A stretch of DNA of 33,983 bases from CAYQTE01 sp964420285 (GCA_964420285.1 CAYQTE010000055.1:1-33983), one strand, 5' to 3'; shown: positions 24,735-33,352, counted from the stretch's first letter. The notes: generated by a model not told the origin, from the letters alone. A program made the numbers and translations.

Positions 24735-26093
24735 TCAATTCCCCGCATTCGCCTGCGGCGCTCCGGGCGCCAGGCTCGGCGGAGCGATGTCGGCGATCAC
24801 CGTCACGTTCACCTTGGCAACATCCACGGGCTCGGCGGCCGTCGGGATGATCTGGCGCAGGCCGATCTGTGGGTCGGTCGAGACCGGGCCGCGCACGCCG
24901 ATGAACTGGCCGACATATTGAACGATGGCCGGATCGGAACTGCGGATGTAAATGACGGTACGGCCGTTGGCGGGATCGGTCAGGCGATACAGCGTCGCTC
25001 CGCCGGTTTGCAGGCTCGAAGCCTGGAGCGTTCCGACGGCCGAATAGGTCGTGATGGTCGTGTCCTTGATGCGCTGGCTGAGTTCCTGGTTTTCGGCGAC
25101 CAGAACCATGCGTTGTTTTTCGGCCTGTTGCTGGGCCTCGCGGGCGGCCAGCAGCTTGGCCTTGGAATCGGCCCGGATCGCCAACACGCGCGAGCGAAGC
25201 TGTGCGATCTGCATCAGCGAATCCGGCAGGAGATTGTCGCTCAGCAGGCCGTTGTAACCCTTGAGCATCTCGTCGATCGGCTGTTGATCCAGCGGCTTGA
25301 CGCTCTCGGCGGAGTAATCGGCTTCAAGGGCGTCAAAGCGGGTCAGATCAATGGCGGTGGCGTCCGGCTGGGTCGTGGCGGCGGCCAGAGGCTGGGTCGT
25401 CGACGAGGCCGACGCGGTTACATCCGATGGAATCGTGGTGGCGCCGGCGATGCCCGATGGGATCGTCGTGGCCGCGGCAAACGAACCCGCCCCGCCAGCG
25501 ACGCTCGAACCAGTGACGGCCGTACCGGCCGCGACAGCCGCCGTGCCCGCCCCGCCAGTGGAACCGGCGGCGCCGAGCACCTTCACCTGATCGACGAATT
25601 GTTCGCTGATATAAAGATAGCAATCCGCCGGCGGCTTGATCTTGAAGTATTCTTCCTGCTCGCCGAGGATTTGCACCTGATCGCCTTCGGAAAGTTTTCC
25701 CAGCACCGTGGTCTTCATCGTGTTCAGCGAACTGCCGGCGCGGACGTTGATATCCTTGGCGTTGACCCGGCCGACGGTGCCGTCGCCGGTCTTTTCGACA
25801 TAGACCTTGGCGACATAGCAGAAGCTGCCTTCGGGGGGGACGATCTTGAGCCAGCCGAACCGCTCGCCGACAACGGTGACCTTGGCGCCCTTTTCCAGCT
25901 TCATGGTCGAGTAGTAACTGTCCTGCGGCCCGCTGCGGACGAAGACAGAGGCGTTGACAACGCCCTCGACCTGGTAGTTGGAATTGGCGACATCGGGCTG
26001 CGATTCAACGCTTTCCGGAGCCGGCGCCACGCCGGCAAGCATTCCCGCGCCCAGAATAAGCACTGTACCCCAAACGAGTGATCGGCCAGACAT
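24735..26093 (-). CDS. secreted SH3-domain protein with coiled coil
   Basis: The 452-aa protein has a signal peptide (MSGRSLVWGTVLILGAGML, about 1-24). Two bacterial SH3-type domains follow (about 39-100 and 105-160), each with an (V/I)(F/N)VRSGP or INVRAGSS strand and a GW/Y-type hydrophobic core. A low-complexity Ala/Thr/Gly linker runs to about 240, including repeated ATTIPS. A coiled-coil segment (about 290-350, AAREAQQQAEKQRMVLVAEN) precedes a C-terminal beta domain of about 85 residues. It is likely periplasmic and may bind peptidoglycan or other envelope parts; that role is family inference. The start is clear: GGAGGTG lies 5 nt before ATG 26093. Confidence 0.82.
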   Translation of the reverse strand: MSGRSLVWGTVLILGAGMLAGVAPAPESVESQPDVANSNYQVEGVVNASVFVRSGPQDSYYSTMKLEKGAKVTVVGERFGWLKIVPPEGSFCYVAKVYVEKTGDGTVGRVNAKDINVRAGSSLNTMKTTVLGKLSEGDQVQILGEQEEYFKIKPPADCYLYISEQFVDQVKVLGAAGSTGGAGTAAVAAGTAVTGSSVAGGAGSFAAATTIPSGIAGATTIPSDVTASASSTTQPLAAATTQPDATAIDLTRFDALEADYSAESVKPLDQQPIDEMLKGYNGLLSDNLLPDSLMQIAQLRSRVLAIRADSKAKLLAAREAQQQAEKQRMVLVAENQELSQRIKDTTITTYSAVGTLQASSLQTGGATLYRLTDPANGRTVIYIRSSDPAIVQYVGQFIGVRGPVSTDPQIGLRQIIPTAAEPVDVAKVNVTVIADIAPPSLAPGAPQANAGN

Positions 26094-26167
26094 GCGGCAC
26101 CTCCGTGTGCGACTGATTCGATTCCACCGACCGGCACGACAGCCGGGTCGTTCACGATCTACGTCCC

Positions 26168-26206
26168 ATAATGCCGATATTGCGCGATTTGTCAAATGGT
26201 CGCGCA
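26168..26206 (-). promoter_or_regulatory. promoter of the SH3-protein gene with overlapping palindrome
   Basis: On the minus strand a perfect TTGACA (26190-26195) lies 16 nt from CATTAT (26168-26173), giving a leader of about 70 nt to ATG 26093. The -35 is inside a palindrome: TGCGCGA (26181-26187) and TCGCGCA (26200-26206) enclose ATTTG-T-CAAAT (26187-26197). The position suits a repressor site, but no regulator is identified. Confidence 0.6.
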
Positions 26207-26236
26207 AAATTCGCGTGAAAAATATTCACCCCCATT

Positions 26237-28186
26237 TCACATCCTCAATTCCACCGCCAAGCGCAAAACCTCCGCCACGCTCCAGGCCTGTGCAAAACAC
26301 CCGGCCGGGCGGTGCGGAGGATCGGCGTCAAATATCTCGGCGATCTGCCCGATACATCCGCCCGTGCCCATCAAATCGATCAATGGCGTTAGCCACTGGC
26401 GAGCCTGCTCAATCGCAGCCGGTGAGCGGTTGTTTACTTTCAAATACGCCTGCAAAAACGCACCCAGCGGCCAGGCCCAGACCGTGCCGTTGTGATACGC
26501 GGCATCACGCGAAAACCCATCGCCGCCGTAATGCGATCTATAACGCCCGTCTCCTCGCCCCAGCGTCCGCAGTCCCATCGGCGTGAGCAACTCACGGCGA
26601 ACGGTTTCAACCACGGCCGATTGCTGATCCGCCGTCAATGGGCTGTTCGGCAGGCTGACGGCGAAAATCTGGTTCGGGCGCATCGACAAATCCCGCCGCA
26701 ACGGGTTCCCATCCACCACGTCCGCCAGCCCGCGAAACGGATTGATCCAGAACGCCCGCCGAAAACTTCCGGCCGTCTTTTCCGCCAGCGCATCATCGCC
26801 CAGCAGCTTCAGCGCGTGATACCACAGCGCGTTGATCTCGACGGCCTTCCCCTGCCGCGGCGTGAAGACCACGCCGTTGCATTTGGCGTCCATCCAAGTG
26901 AGCTGCGTCGATTCATCGCCCTGCGACAGCAGGCCGTCCGATTCGTCCATCTTGATGTGGTAGCGAGTGCCCTTCTTGTACCCATCGACAATCGCCACGC
27001 AGGCCGGACGAAGCACAGCCTCAAACGCCGCGCGATCGCCGCCCGCTTTGAGATATTCAAAGCAAGCATGAATGAACCAGAGGCTGGCATCGACGGTGTT
27101 GTACGACGGCCGGCTCGTGCGGTCGTCGAAGTAATTCGGAATCATCCCCTCACTGACGTATTGGGCGAACAAACTGAGCACATCAAGCGCCTGATCGAGT
27201 TTCCCCGTGCTGAGAAACAAGCCCGGCAGCGAAATCATCGTGTCCCGGCCCCAGTCACCAAACCAGGGATATCCCGCTATGACCGACAGCGCCGCCCTGC
27301 CGTCGGGCGCCTTGCGCCTCACCACAAAATCCCCGGCCGCATGCGCCAGACGGCGCAGAGTCACCGACGTGTTGCCGCCCGCGAACGTATCCGCCGGATT
27401 CGTGTCCTTCGGCCGCGCATCCGACACTCTCTCGAACACCGGCCAGTCCATCGGCTCGGTCGACATCCACACCGTCATCGTCGTCGGCCCGATCGCGCGC
27501 AGCACAAACCGGCCGGGGACGAACAGATCCTCCCGATCGTCCTGCCCGCGCTCGGTCTCGATGGGATATGTATGCCCATACCACCAATCCGGCCGCTCCT
27601 CGAACGTGGCCGTGTCGCTCTGCATGGAGACGGACAATTCGCCCTCGGTGATGGTCGCCTGCTTTTCGCTCGCGAAGGTCTTGAAATTTCCCGTGCCGCC
27701 GCGGCGGAGGTAATGGAAATCGCGCATTGAAAGAAACGGCAGCAGCCGGAATTCCACCTCCCGCCGCGGCCCGGGATCGATCGTATAACGAAGCCCCGTC
27801 GCGTTTCTCCCCCAATACATGCGGGCTTCCTTGACGATGCGAATCTCCCCGACCTGATATTCCCACCGAGCGCAATCCTCATCGAGCTCGAATGCCCGCA
27901 GATACTGATCCCCATGCGGATGAAACGAAGAGCCGAACTGGTTGATCGACAATTCGATCGTCGGCTCGGTCTTGCCGTCCAGCAGCAGAACTTCGGCCAC
28001 GCGGTTGACCAACATCATCCGCCCGACAGGCGGATTGACAGCCGCGCACAGCAGCCCGTGATACCGCCGCCGGTTGCACCCCACCACCGACGACGCCGCA
28101 AGCCCGCCCAGCCCGTTGGTCAGCAGCCATTCCTGCTGCAGATACGGCTGCAACTTCCCGCCGGTCTCGATGCGATAGAGTGCCAT
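26237..28186 (-). CDS. amylo-alpha-1,6-glucosidase / glycogen debranching enzyme family
   Basis: The 649-aa protein has the bacterial/archaeal debranching layout. An N-terminal beta-domain (about 1-270) contains EWLLTNGLGGLAASSVVGCNRRRYHGLL, shown here from GGLAASSVVG onward, typical of GDE_N. An (alpha/alpha)6 catalytic domain (about 300-645) has SVIAGYPWFGDWGRDTMISL, with the acidic Asp of WGRDT, then LTWMDAKCNG and YHNGTVWAWPLGAFLQAY. It should remove alpha-1,6 glucose branches from glycogen in the cytosol. ATG 28186 starts directly before the conserved N-terminus and has no real ribosome site; a candidate promoter lies so close that the mRNA may be leaderless. It lies upstream of the SH3-protein gene, which has its own promoter. 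Confidence 0.9.
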   Translation of the reverse strand: MALYRIETGGKLQPYLQQEWLLTNGLGGLAASSVVGCNRRRYHGLLCAAVNPPVGRMMLVNRVAEVLLLDGKTEPTIELSINQFGSSFHPHGDQYLRAFELDEDCARWEYQVGEIRIVKEARMYWGRNATGLRYTIDPGPRREVEFRLLPFLSMRDFHYLRRGGTGNFKTFASEKQATITEGELSVSMQSDTATFEERPDWWYGHTYPIETERGQDDREDLFVPGRFVLRAIGPTTMTVWMSTEPMDWPVFERVSDARPKDTNPADTFAGGNTSVTLRRLAHAAGDFVVRRKAPDGRAALSVIAGYPWFGDWGRDTMISLPGLFLSTGKLDQALDVLSLFAQYVSEGMIPNYFDDRTSRPSYNTVDASLWFIHACFEYLKAGGDRAAFEAVLRPACVAIVDGYKKGTRYHIKMDESDGLLSQGDESTQLTWMDAKCNGVVFTPRQGKAVEINALWYHALKLLGDDALAEKTAGSFRRAFWINPFRGLADVVDGNPLRRDLSMRPNQIFAVSLPNSPLTADQQSAVVETVRRELLTPMGLRTLGRGDGRYRSHYGGDGFSRDAAYHNGTVWAWPLGAFLQAYLKVNNRSPAAIEQARQWLTPLIDLMGTGGCIGQIAEIFDADPPHRPAGCFAQAWSVAEVLRLAVELRM

Positions 28187-28193
28187 GGCCCCG

Positions 28194-28222
28194 AGTGTAG
28201 CGAACCGACGCGGGCATGCCAT
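28194..28222 (-). promoter_or_regulatory. candidate promoter of the debranching-enzyme gene
   Basis: On the minus strand ATGGCA (28217-28222) and TACACT (28194-28199) are 17 nt apart, each matching consensus at 4 of 6 positions. The -10 ends 7 nt before ATG 28186, which would give a leaderless transcript. Confidence 0.35.
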
Positions 28223-28243
28223 CATGGAATGCCGTGCTCCGGC

Positions 28244-28723
28244 TCAGTTGCCTGATCGTACTCGCGATTCCGGAGAGACCGTGGCGGCGTTTGATTGGCG
28301 GCGTCGCTTGACCCACCCAACGAGCATTTGGACCACGCCCCACGCGATCATTCCATAATACAGCGTCCACATTCCACCCCCCGCTGCGGCCGCGGACCAA
28401 AAAGTCAGCGCGCTGCAAACGATCCCGCCGGCCGCCACCGTCGCGCCGAACCAAATGTCGAACCACGGGCTCACCGTTGCCGGGCCCCGGTCGATTCCCC
28501 GTCTGCGATCGCGCATCGCCTCGACGATGAGTTTTGCGAACCACAGCGTTGCGAGTCCCGCGATCATCCCAGAGACCATCGCGCTACGTTTCGACCCAAC
28601 AGGGTCGTTTTCCGTCGGCAGCACTGTGAACACATAGGCCATCAGCGCGCACATGAAGATGACGAAAACAAGCACGACCATCTGAATCTGCCGGCCGGTC
28701 AATTGCGTCTGCTGCATCGCCAT
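28244..28723 (-). CDS. small membrane protein with four transmembrane segments
   Basis: The 159-aa protein has four hydrophobic helices: VVLVFVIFMCALMAYVFTVL, GMIAGLATLWFAKLIVEAM, FGATVAAGGIVCSALTFW and LYYGMIAWGVVQMLVGWV. A basic, Ser-rich tail ends the chain. No family is recognised. ATG 28723 or 28717 could start it; a doubled AAGGAAAGGA site immediately upstream suits either. It is transcribed toward the debranching gene, 57 nt away, which may have its own promoter. Confidence 0.65.
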   Translation of the reverse strand: MAMQQTQLTGRQIQMVVLVFVIFMCALMAYVFTVLPTENDPVGSKRSAMVSGMIAGLATLWFAKLIVEAMRDRRRGIDRGPATVSPWFDIWFGATVAAGGIVCSALTFWSAAAAGGGMWTLYYGMIAWGVVQMLVGWVKRRRQSNAATVSPESRVRSGN

Positions 28724-28749
28724 TCCTTTCCTTAGGTTTGCGAAGGCCA

Positions 28750-28757
28750 ATTATAAT
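28750..28757. promoter_or_regulatory. palindromic ATTATAAT, possible -10 for both divergent genes
   Basis: ATTATAAT is its own reverse complement and contains TATAAT on each strand, between the divergent membrane-protein genes at 28723 (-) and 28793 (+). No convincing -35 box was seen for either direction. Confidence 0.35.
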
Positions 28758-28792
28758 GGATTATTGCGGCAAATCGCTTGTGATATTTGTTC

Positions 28793-29002
28793 ATGCCAAG
28801 CGCGACCGTTCAACATCCTGTACCTTGGCTGGTCCGCATCCACAGCGAACCACTGCCGCCGATTTCGCTGGTCGCGGTGTCGGCCATGGCGCGGATGCAA
28901 TCGCGCGAGGCCGAGATACGGCGCCAGAGCCGGCTCAAAGTCGTTGGCGGGTTAGCGATCGTCGTAGCGGTGCTGTCGGTCATGATCGTCGTTCTTGCAT
29001 GA
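28793..29002 (+). CDS. small hypothetical protein with one transmembrane helix
   Basis: The 69-aa frame has a hydrophilic N-terminal half and a C-terminal hydrophobic helix (VVGGLAIVVAVLSVMIVVLA), so it could be a tail-anchored or small inner-membrane protein. Codon third positions are G/C-rich in the second half, in keeping with coding sequence. There is no clear ribosome site before ATG 28793. The stop TGA is followed directly, in the same frame, by the next open frame. Function is unknown. Confidence 0.45.
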   Translation: MPSATVQHPVPWLVRIHSEPLPPISLVAVSAMARMQSREAEIRRQSRLKVVGGLAIVVAVLSVMIVVLA

Positions 29003-29404
29003 TTGCTCACCCACCCGCTCGTCCCGCCGCGTGTTGGGCACGCCCGCGTCGTGAAACCACAGGAAGCCGTCCAACTCGGGATCGCTCTGAGCGCCGTGCT
29101 GCTCGCCGGCACATCGATCCTCGCCATTGTGACGCGACAGAATTCGCGGTCCGACATGATCAATCAGTTCATTGAAACCGGCACGCGCTCGCAAGGGCCA
29201 CAAAGTGATCCGTTCACTGCCATGCTCCTGATCATCATTACGCCGGCGTTGTTCCAGGGCGAATTCCTGATCATCGACGCGATCAAGTCAACACTGCTCC
29301 GCATCCGTCTGCACAACGTCGACCGGCACCGGGCCGCCGTCATTCTTGCCACGCTCCTGGAGCATCCGACCGGCCTCGAGCCGCTGCCGGCTGGGGCAAA
29401 ATGA
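29003..29404 (+). CDS. hypothetical membrane protein, start uncertain
   Basis: The 133-aa frame holds two hydrophobic helices, LGIALSAVLLAGTSILAIV and AMLLIIITPALFQGEFLIID. It begins immediately after and in frame with the stop of the preceding small gene. The first possible start is TTG 29003 and a GTG follows at 29051, neither with a visible ribosome site. It may be a separate gene coupled to the first, or the rest of one gene split by a TGA. No family is recognised. Confidence 0.45.
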   Translation: MLTHPLVPPRVGHARVVKPQEAVQLGIALSAVLLAGTSILAIVTRQNSRSDMINQFIETGTRSQGPQSDPFTAMLLIIITPALFQGEFLIIDAIKSTLLRIRLHNVDRHRAAVILATLLEHPTGLEPLPAGAK

Positions 29405-29443
29405 TATCGCCGGATGGAACGGGCGAGCGGGCGTCTGGGGACG

Positions 29444-30265
29444 TTACTTGGTGCCACCCAGCCGTTTGACGCCCGGGTCTTCCGTCAGGAGTTTCATCTG
29501 ATGAATCGCTATCCCGTTCAGCCTGCGCAATCGCTCGTCCTGCGCGAGGCCCTGGTGGATGAACAGCGCGTTCAGATTCTCGAGATTTGAGAGGCATACC
29601 AATTGCGCGACAGTCGCTTCGTCGCGGATATTCCCCTTGTTGCCGGGGTTGCGGTCGCGCCAATCACGGGCCGTCGTTCCAAACAACGCCATGTTCAGAA
29701 CGTCCGCCTCGCTGGCATAGACCAAATTCGTTTGTGCCCTGGAAAGCTCCGGCGGAATCAAGTTCGTCTTGATCGCGTCGGTGTGGATTCGATAGTTGAT
29801 CTTCGTCAGGTTTCGTTTGATGTCCCAGCCCAGATCCAGGCGTTCCTTCTCTTTGAGTCGATGGAATTCCGTGATCAGATACAGCTTGAACTGCGGCGAT
29901 ATCCAGGAGGCGAACTCAAACGCGATGTCGGTGTGCGCGAAAGTCCCACCATAACGCCCGGATCGCGAGACCAAACCGATCGCATCTGTCGACTCGATCC
30001 ATTTCTGCGGCGACAGAACAAAATGATTTGCCCCGGCCTCGTTCCTAAACTGGTCGAATTCGACCAGTTTGAAAGATGCGTTATTGAGCTGTTCCCAAAG
30101 CCCCAGAAACTCAATCGTGCTTCGATTGCGAAGCCAGTTCTTCACGATATCCGCCGGGGAGTCGGCATTCCGATGCTTGGCGATGTCCGTGAGGGACATG
30201 TAGTCCTTCTGGTCCCGGTGAACAATGGAAACCTGCGTCCCCTGCACCTTAATTATGTCGGCCAT
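29444..30265 (-). CDS. KilA-N domain protein
   Basis: The 273-aa protein contains a KilA-N DNA-binding-type domain (about 15-130): YMSLTDIAKHRNADSPADIV, a helical WLRNRSTIEFLGLWEQL, then GGTFAHTDIAFEFASWISPQ and LYLITEFHRLKE. The C-terminal half (about 140-265) is helical and conserved in chromosomal KilA-N proteins as I recall them (AQTNLVYASEADVLNMALFG). KilA-N is best known from phage and large DNA virus proteins and phage antirepressors; the cellular function of this form is not established. ATG 30265 has GGGGAG 7 nt upstream. It follows purH by 58 nt in the same direction. Confidence 0.85.
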   Translation of the reverse strand: MADIIKVQGTQVSIVHRDQKDYMSLTDIAKHRNADSPADIVKNWLRNRSTIEFLGLWEQLNNASFKLVEFDQFRNEAGANHFVLSPQKWIESTDAIGLVSRSGRYGGTFAHTDIAFEFASWISPQFKLYLITEFHRLKEKERLDLGWDIKRNLTKINYRIHTDAIKTNLIPPELSRAQTNLVYASEADVLNMALFGTTARDWRDRNPGNKGNIRDEATVAQLVCLSNLENLNALFIHQGLAQDERLRRLNGIAIHQMKLLTEDPGVKRLGGTK

Positions 30266-30323
30266 CGTTTCACTCCCCAATTCCATTGAGTTCCAGGGCA
30301 TTGGCGTCCCGCGGTGCGAGCCG

Positions 30324-31946
30324 TCAATGCATGAAATGCCGCGTGCCCGTGAAGACCATCGCGGCGCCGAACTGGTTGACAAGGTCGATGGTCTGCTGGT
30401 CGCGCACCGAGCCGCCGGGGTGGATGATGGCGGTGATTCCGGCTTCCAGGAGGATGCGCGGGCCGTCCTCGAAGGGAAAAAAGGCGTCGCTGGCGGCGAC
30501 GGCGGCTTTGGCGCGGTCGGCGGCCTTGGTGATCGCCAGCCGGCAGGAGGTCACGCGGTCCATCTGGCCGGCCCCGGCCCCCAGCAGCATCCCGGATTTG
30601 GCGACCGCTATCGCGTTGCTCTTGACGTGCTTGCACACCAGCCACGCAAACTGCATATCCGCCCATTCCGCATCCGTCGGCTGGCGATTGGCGACACTCT
30701 TCCACTGGTCGCGCTGGGCGCCGGCCAGGTCGCGCTGCTGAACCAGATACCCGCCGGCGATCCTGTGCATGTGAAATTCCGTCGCATCCGCGTCGCCGAT
30801 GTCGCCAACCTCCAGCAGGCGCACGTTCTTCCATCGGGCTGCCAGCTTATCCTTGGCGGCCGGGTCGAAGCGCGGGGCGACGATCACTTCCAGGAGCTTG
30901 TCGATGGCGGCGATGGCATTGGCGGTTTCCAGATCGATGGGACGATTGATCGCCACAATGCCGCCGAACGCGGCCAGGGGATCACCGTCATAGGCGCGGG
31001 CAAACGCTTCGGCGGGACTGTCGCCAATCGCGCAGCCGCAGGGCGTCATGTGCTTCACGATGCAGCACGCCGGAGTTGAGAATTCCTTCACCGTCGCCAA
31101 AGCCGCATCCGCGTCCAGCAGATTGATGTAGGATAACTCCTTGCCGTGAAGCTGACGGGCAAAGGCGACCGAGGCCTCGGCGGGCTGACGGCCTAAGTAC
31201 AACGCCGCCTTTTGATGCGGGTTCTCGCCGTAACGCAAATCGGCGCTGCGCTGCAATTCGATGGTCAGGCGCTGGGGCATCGGGCTGGTCTCGCCTTCGC
31301 CCACGGCGGTGTTTTTCGTCGCGCCCGCGGCATCCTGGCGAGCGAGGGCGCCGCTCAGGTACGTCGCGATGGCCGCGTCGTACCGGCTGCACGTGTCGAA
31401 CGCCTTGCAGGCCATCTTGAGCCGGTGCTTCCCGCATGTCTGGCCGGAGTGCTTGCGCAGATCGCCCAGCACCTTTTCGTAATCGCCCGGGCTGGTGACG
31501 ACCAGCACGAACGCATGGTTCTTGGCCGCCGATCGGATCATGCTCGGACCGCCGATGTCAATGTTCTCGATGGCGGTTTCAAACGCGACATCCGGCCGGG
31601 CCACCGTCTTCTCGAACGGATACAGATTCACGCAGACCAGGTCGATGGGCTGGATGCCGTGCTGGATCATGGCGGCCTGATGTTCGGGATGATCGCGCAG
31701 GGCCAGCAGTCCGCCGTGAATCTTCGGATGCAGCGTCTTGACCCGGCCGTCCATCATCTCGGGGAAACCCGTGACGGCCGAGACGTCGGTGACGTTCAGT
31801 CCCGCCTTGCGCAGGGCGGCGGCGGTGCCGCCGGTGCTGATGAGTTCGATGCCGAATTCGCCGGCCAGTGCGGTGGCGAATTCGACCAGACCCGTTTTAT
31901 CGGAGACGGACAACAACGCGCGTTTGGCCGCAATCAGATCGGACAT
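30324..31946 (-). CDS. purH: bifunctional AICAR formyltransferase / IMP cyclohydrolase
   Basis: The 540-aa protein catalyses the last two steps of purine synthesis: formylation of AICAR by 10-formyl-THF and closure to IMP, in the cytosol. The N-terminal IMP cyclohydrolase domain (about 1-200) has RALLSVSDKTGLVEFA, ELISTGGTAAALR and VKTLHPKIHGGLLALRD. The formyltransferase domain (about 215-540) has LRYGENPHQKAALY, the catalytic Lys-His of IVKHMTPCGCA and LAAFGGIVAINRP. Length is near normal, with a small extra stretch near 200-215. It begins 24 nt after the PQQ-propeller gene, with only a weak ribosome site, and is probably cotranscribed with it. Confidence 0.97.
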   Translation of the reverse strand: MSDLIAAKRALLSVSDKTGLVEFATALAGEFGIELISTGGTAAALRKAGLNVTDVSAVTGFPEMMDGRVKTLHPKIHGGLLALRDHPEHQAAMIQHGIQPIDLVCVNLYPFEKTVARPDVAFETAIENIDIGGPSMIRSAAKNHAFVLVVTSPGDYEKVLGDLRKHSGQTCGKHRLKMACKAFDTCSRYDAAIATYLSGALARQDAAGATKNTAVGEGETSPMPQRLTIELQRSADLRYGENPHQKAALYLGRQPAEASVAFARQLHGKELSYINLLDADAALATVKEFSTPACCIVKHMTPCGCAIGDSPAEAFARAYDGDPLAAFGGIVAINRPIDLETANAIAAIDKLLEVIVAPRFDPAAKDKLAARWKNVRLLEVGDIGDADATEFHMHRIAGGYLVQQRDLAGAQRDQWKSVANRQPTDAEWADMQFAWLVCKHVKSNAIAVAKSGMLLGAGAGQMDRVTSCRLAITKAADRAKAAVAASDAFFPFEDGPRILLEAGITAIIHPGGSVRDQQTIDLVNQFGAAMVFTGTRHFMH

Positions 31947-31970
31947 TTTCGTTGGTTTCCGGAAAGGAAC

Positions 31971-33206
31971 TCAATGGCCCACCGGGGCCTGGTTCAGGGG
32001 TTGCTGCCCGATGAGCTCGCCGACGACGCCGGGGGTCAGCACCGGCTTGATCTGGTACACATGTCCATCGGCGGTGCCGGCGTAGAAGAAGCCCTCTTTC
32101 GAATTGGGATTGCATGCATAGGCGACAAAGTTGGTCTTGACCGACTGAAAGACCGGCTCGCCCGTCGCCTTGTTCACCGCCAGCAGCGAATTGTCCATCA
32201 TGCGGAGATAGGAATATCGCTCATCCTCGGCCAGGAATTGCAGCGCATCGGGATTGGTCCAGGCGGGAGTGCGGATGGCGCCCGTCGACGTCCGCGAGAT
32301 CGCCACAAGTCCCTTGCCGGGAACAAACAGGTAGACATTGGCGGTGGAGATCACCGGCCCCTGCGGTAGCGGCACCTCCGCGAAATATTGCCATCGAAGC
32401 TTGCCCGTCTGGCGGTCGATGCAATACAGCCTCTCGTCCATCGACGCCGCATACACGCTGGCGCCGTCGGCCACGACATCCCCAACGATCGCCTTATCGG
32501 TCTTGAACACATCCCCGTCTTTCAGGGTCCAGGCGCTGTGGCGAAGCTCGTCCACGGCGTAAAGGCAGCCGTCCCCGCCGCCGGTGTAACACGTTCCCGA
32601 CACGAACGACGGCGACCCCGCAACCCCGCGCGTGACCAGCGACCAGACCAGCGGCACGTACTTATCGGCCACATCGACACACGCCAGCCGGCCCGAGGAA
32701 CTGATGTCCGAATCGACCATCGACGCGCCCACGAAAATGTACGACCCGTCGCCGGCGCACCCGTTGCTCGTCACGGAAAAGGGAAGCTGCTCCGATTGCA
32801 CCAGATCGCCCTTGGTCGAATACACCTCGCAGGTGAACGCGCTGGGGAAGACCATGTAATCCGTCAGGACGATAGGCGCCCAGAGCGTCTTTCCGGCCGG
32901 CACGACGCTGTTCTGGGCGAACAACACCGATCCGGTCAACCGGTCGAACGCATACACATCGTTGTCGGTGGTATAAGCGAACACCCGGCCGGTGCGCAGA
33001 TAAAGGGCTTTGAGCGTCTGCTTGTCTCCCAGCCCCAGCTCGGCCCGCCAGGTTTTGACGAAGGAGTGTTCCGGCGCCAGTTCGACGTGAGCGGGAGCCC
33101 CGGTCGGCCCCACGCGGGCGGCCGTCGGTCCGCTGGCCGAGTCCGCACACCCGCACATCGCCGCCATCGCGCCCAGGCACAACACCGCGATTACTCGATT
33201 AACCAT
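31971..33206 (-). CDS. PQQ-like beta-propeller envelope protein
   Basis: The 411-aa protein begins with a secretion signal (MVNRVIAVLCLGAMAAM) and Cys18/Cys20, which could be lipidated although the lipobox is atypical. The rest is a WD/PQQ-type propeller of repeated blades, for example VYAFDRLTGSVLF, LYCIDRQTGKLRWQYF, LLAVNKATGEPVF and HVYQIKPV. Each has the xAxDxxTGxxxW-like pattern. It resembles BamB-type scaffold proteins, but its role is not known. Start ATG 33206 is supported by AGAGGAG 3 nt upstream. It appears to lead the purH/KilA-N group. Confidence 0.82.
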   Translation of the reverse strand: MVNRVIAVLCLGAMAAMCGCADSASGPTAARVGPTGAPAHVELAPEHSFVKTWRAELGLGDKQTLKALYLRTGRVFAYTTDNDVYAFDRLTGSVLFAQNSVVPAGKTLWAPIVLTDYMVFPSAFTCEVYSTKGDLVQSEQLPFSVTSNGCAGDGSYIFVGASMVDSDISSSGRLACVDVADKYVPLVWSLVTRGVAGSPSFVSGTCYTGGGDGCLYAVDELRHSAWTLKDGDVFKTDKAIVGDVVADGASVYAASMDERLYCIDRQTGKLRWQYFAEVPLPQGPVISTANVYLFVPGKGLVAISRTSTGAIRTPAWTNPDALQFLAEDERYSYLRMMDNSLLAVNKATGEPVFQSVKTNFVAYACNPNSKEGFFYAGTADGHVYQIKPVLTPGVVGELIGQQPLNQAPVGH

Positions 33207-33323
33207 CGTCTCCTCTTGGGTGGGGTTGAGGTCCGCCGAAGATTTCGTTTCCATGCCGCCGTCGGTTCGACATCGCTCGCGCCGGGCCGGCCACTGCCAG
33301 TCACTTCCGCCGCGACGCCGGCA

Positions 33324-33352
33324 AGAATAGCATCGCACCGGCTTTATCTCAA
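33324..33352 (-). promoter_or_regulatory. candidate promoter of the PQQ-propeller gene
   Basis: On the minus strand TTGAGA (33347-33352) and TATTCT (33324-33329) lie 17 nt apart, with TGC before the -10 as in the argD promoter. The predicted leader is about 110 nt. The -35 overlaps the end of the IS66 fragment. Confidence 0.5.

Noticed and set aside
29000..29002. TGA read as selenocysteine between the two small membrane frames
   Set aside because: The flanking residues are not a redox motif and no convincing SECIS-like hairpin follows; a separate gene or a nonsense change is simpler.
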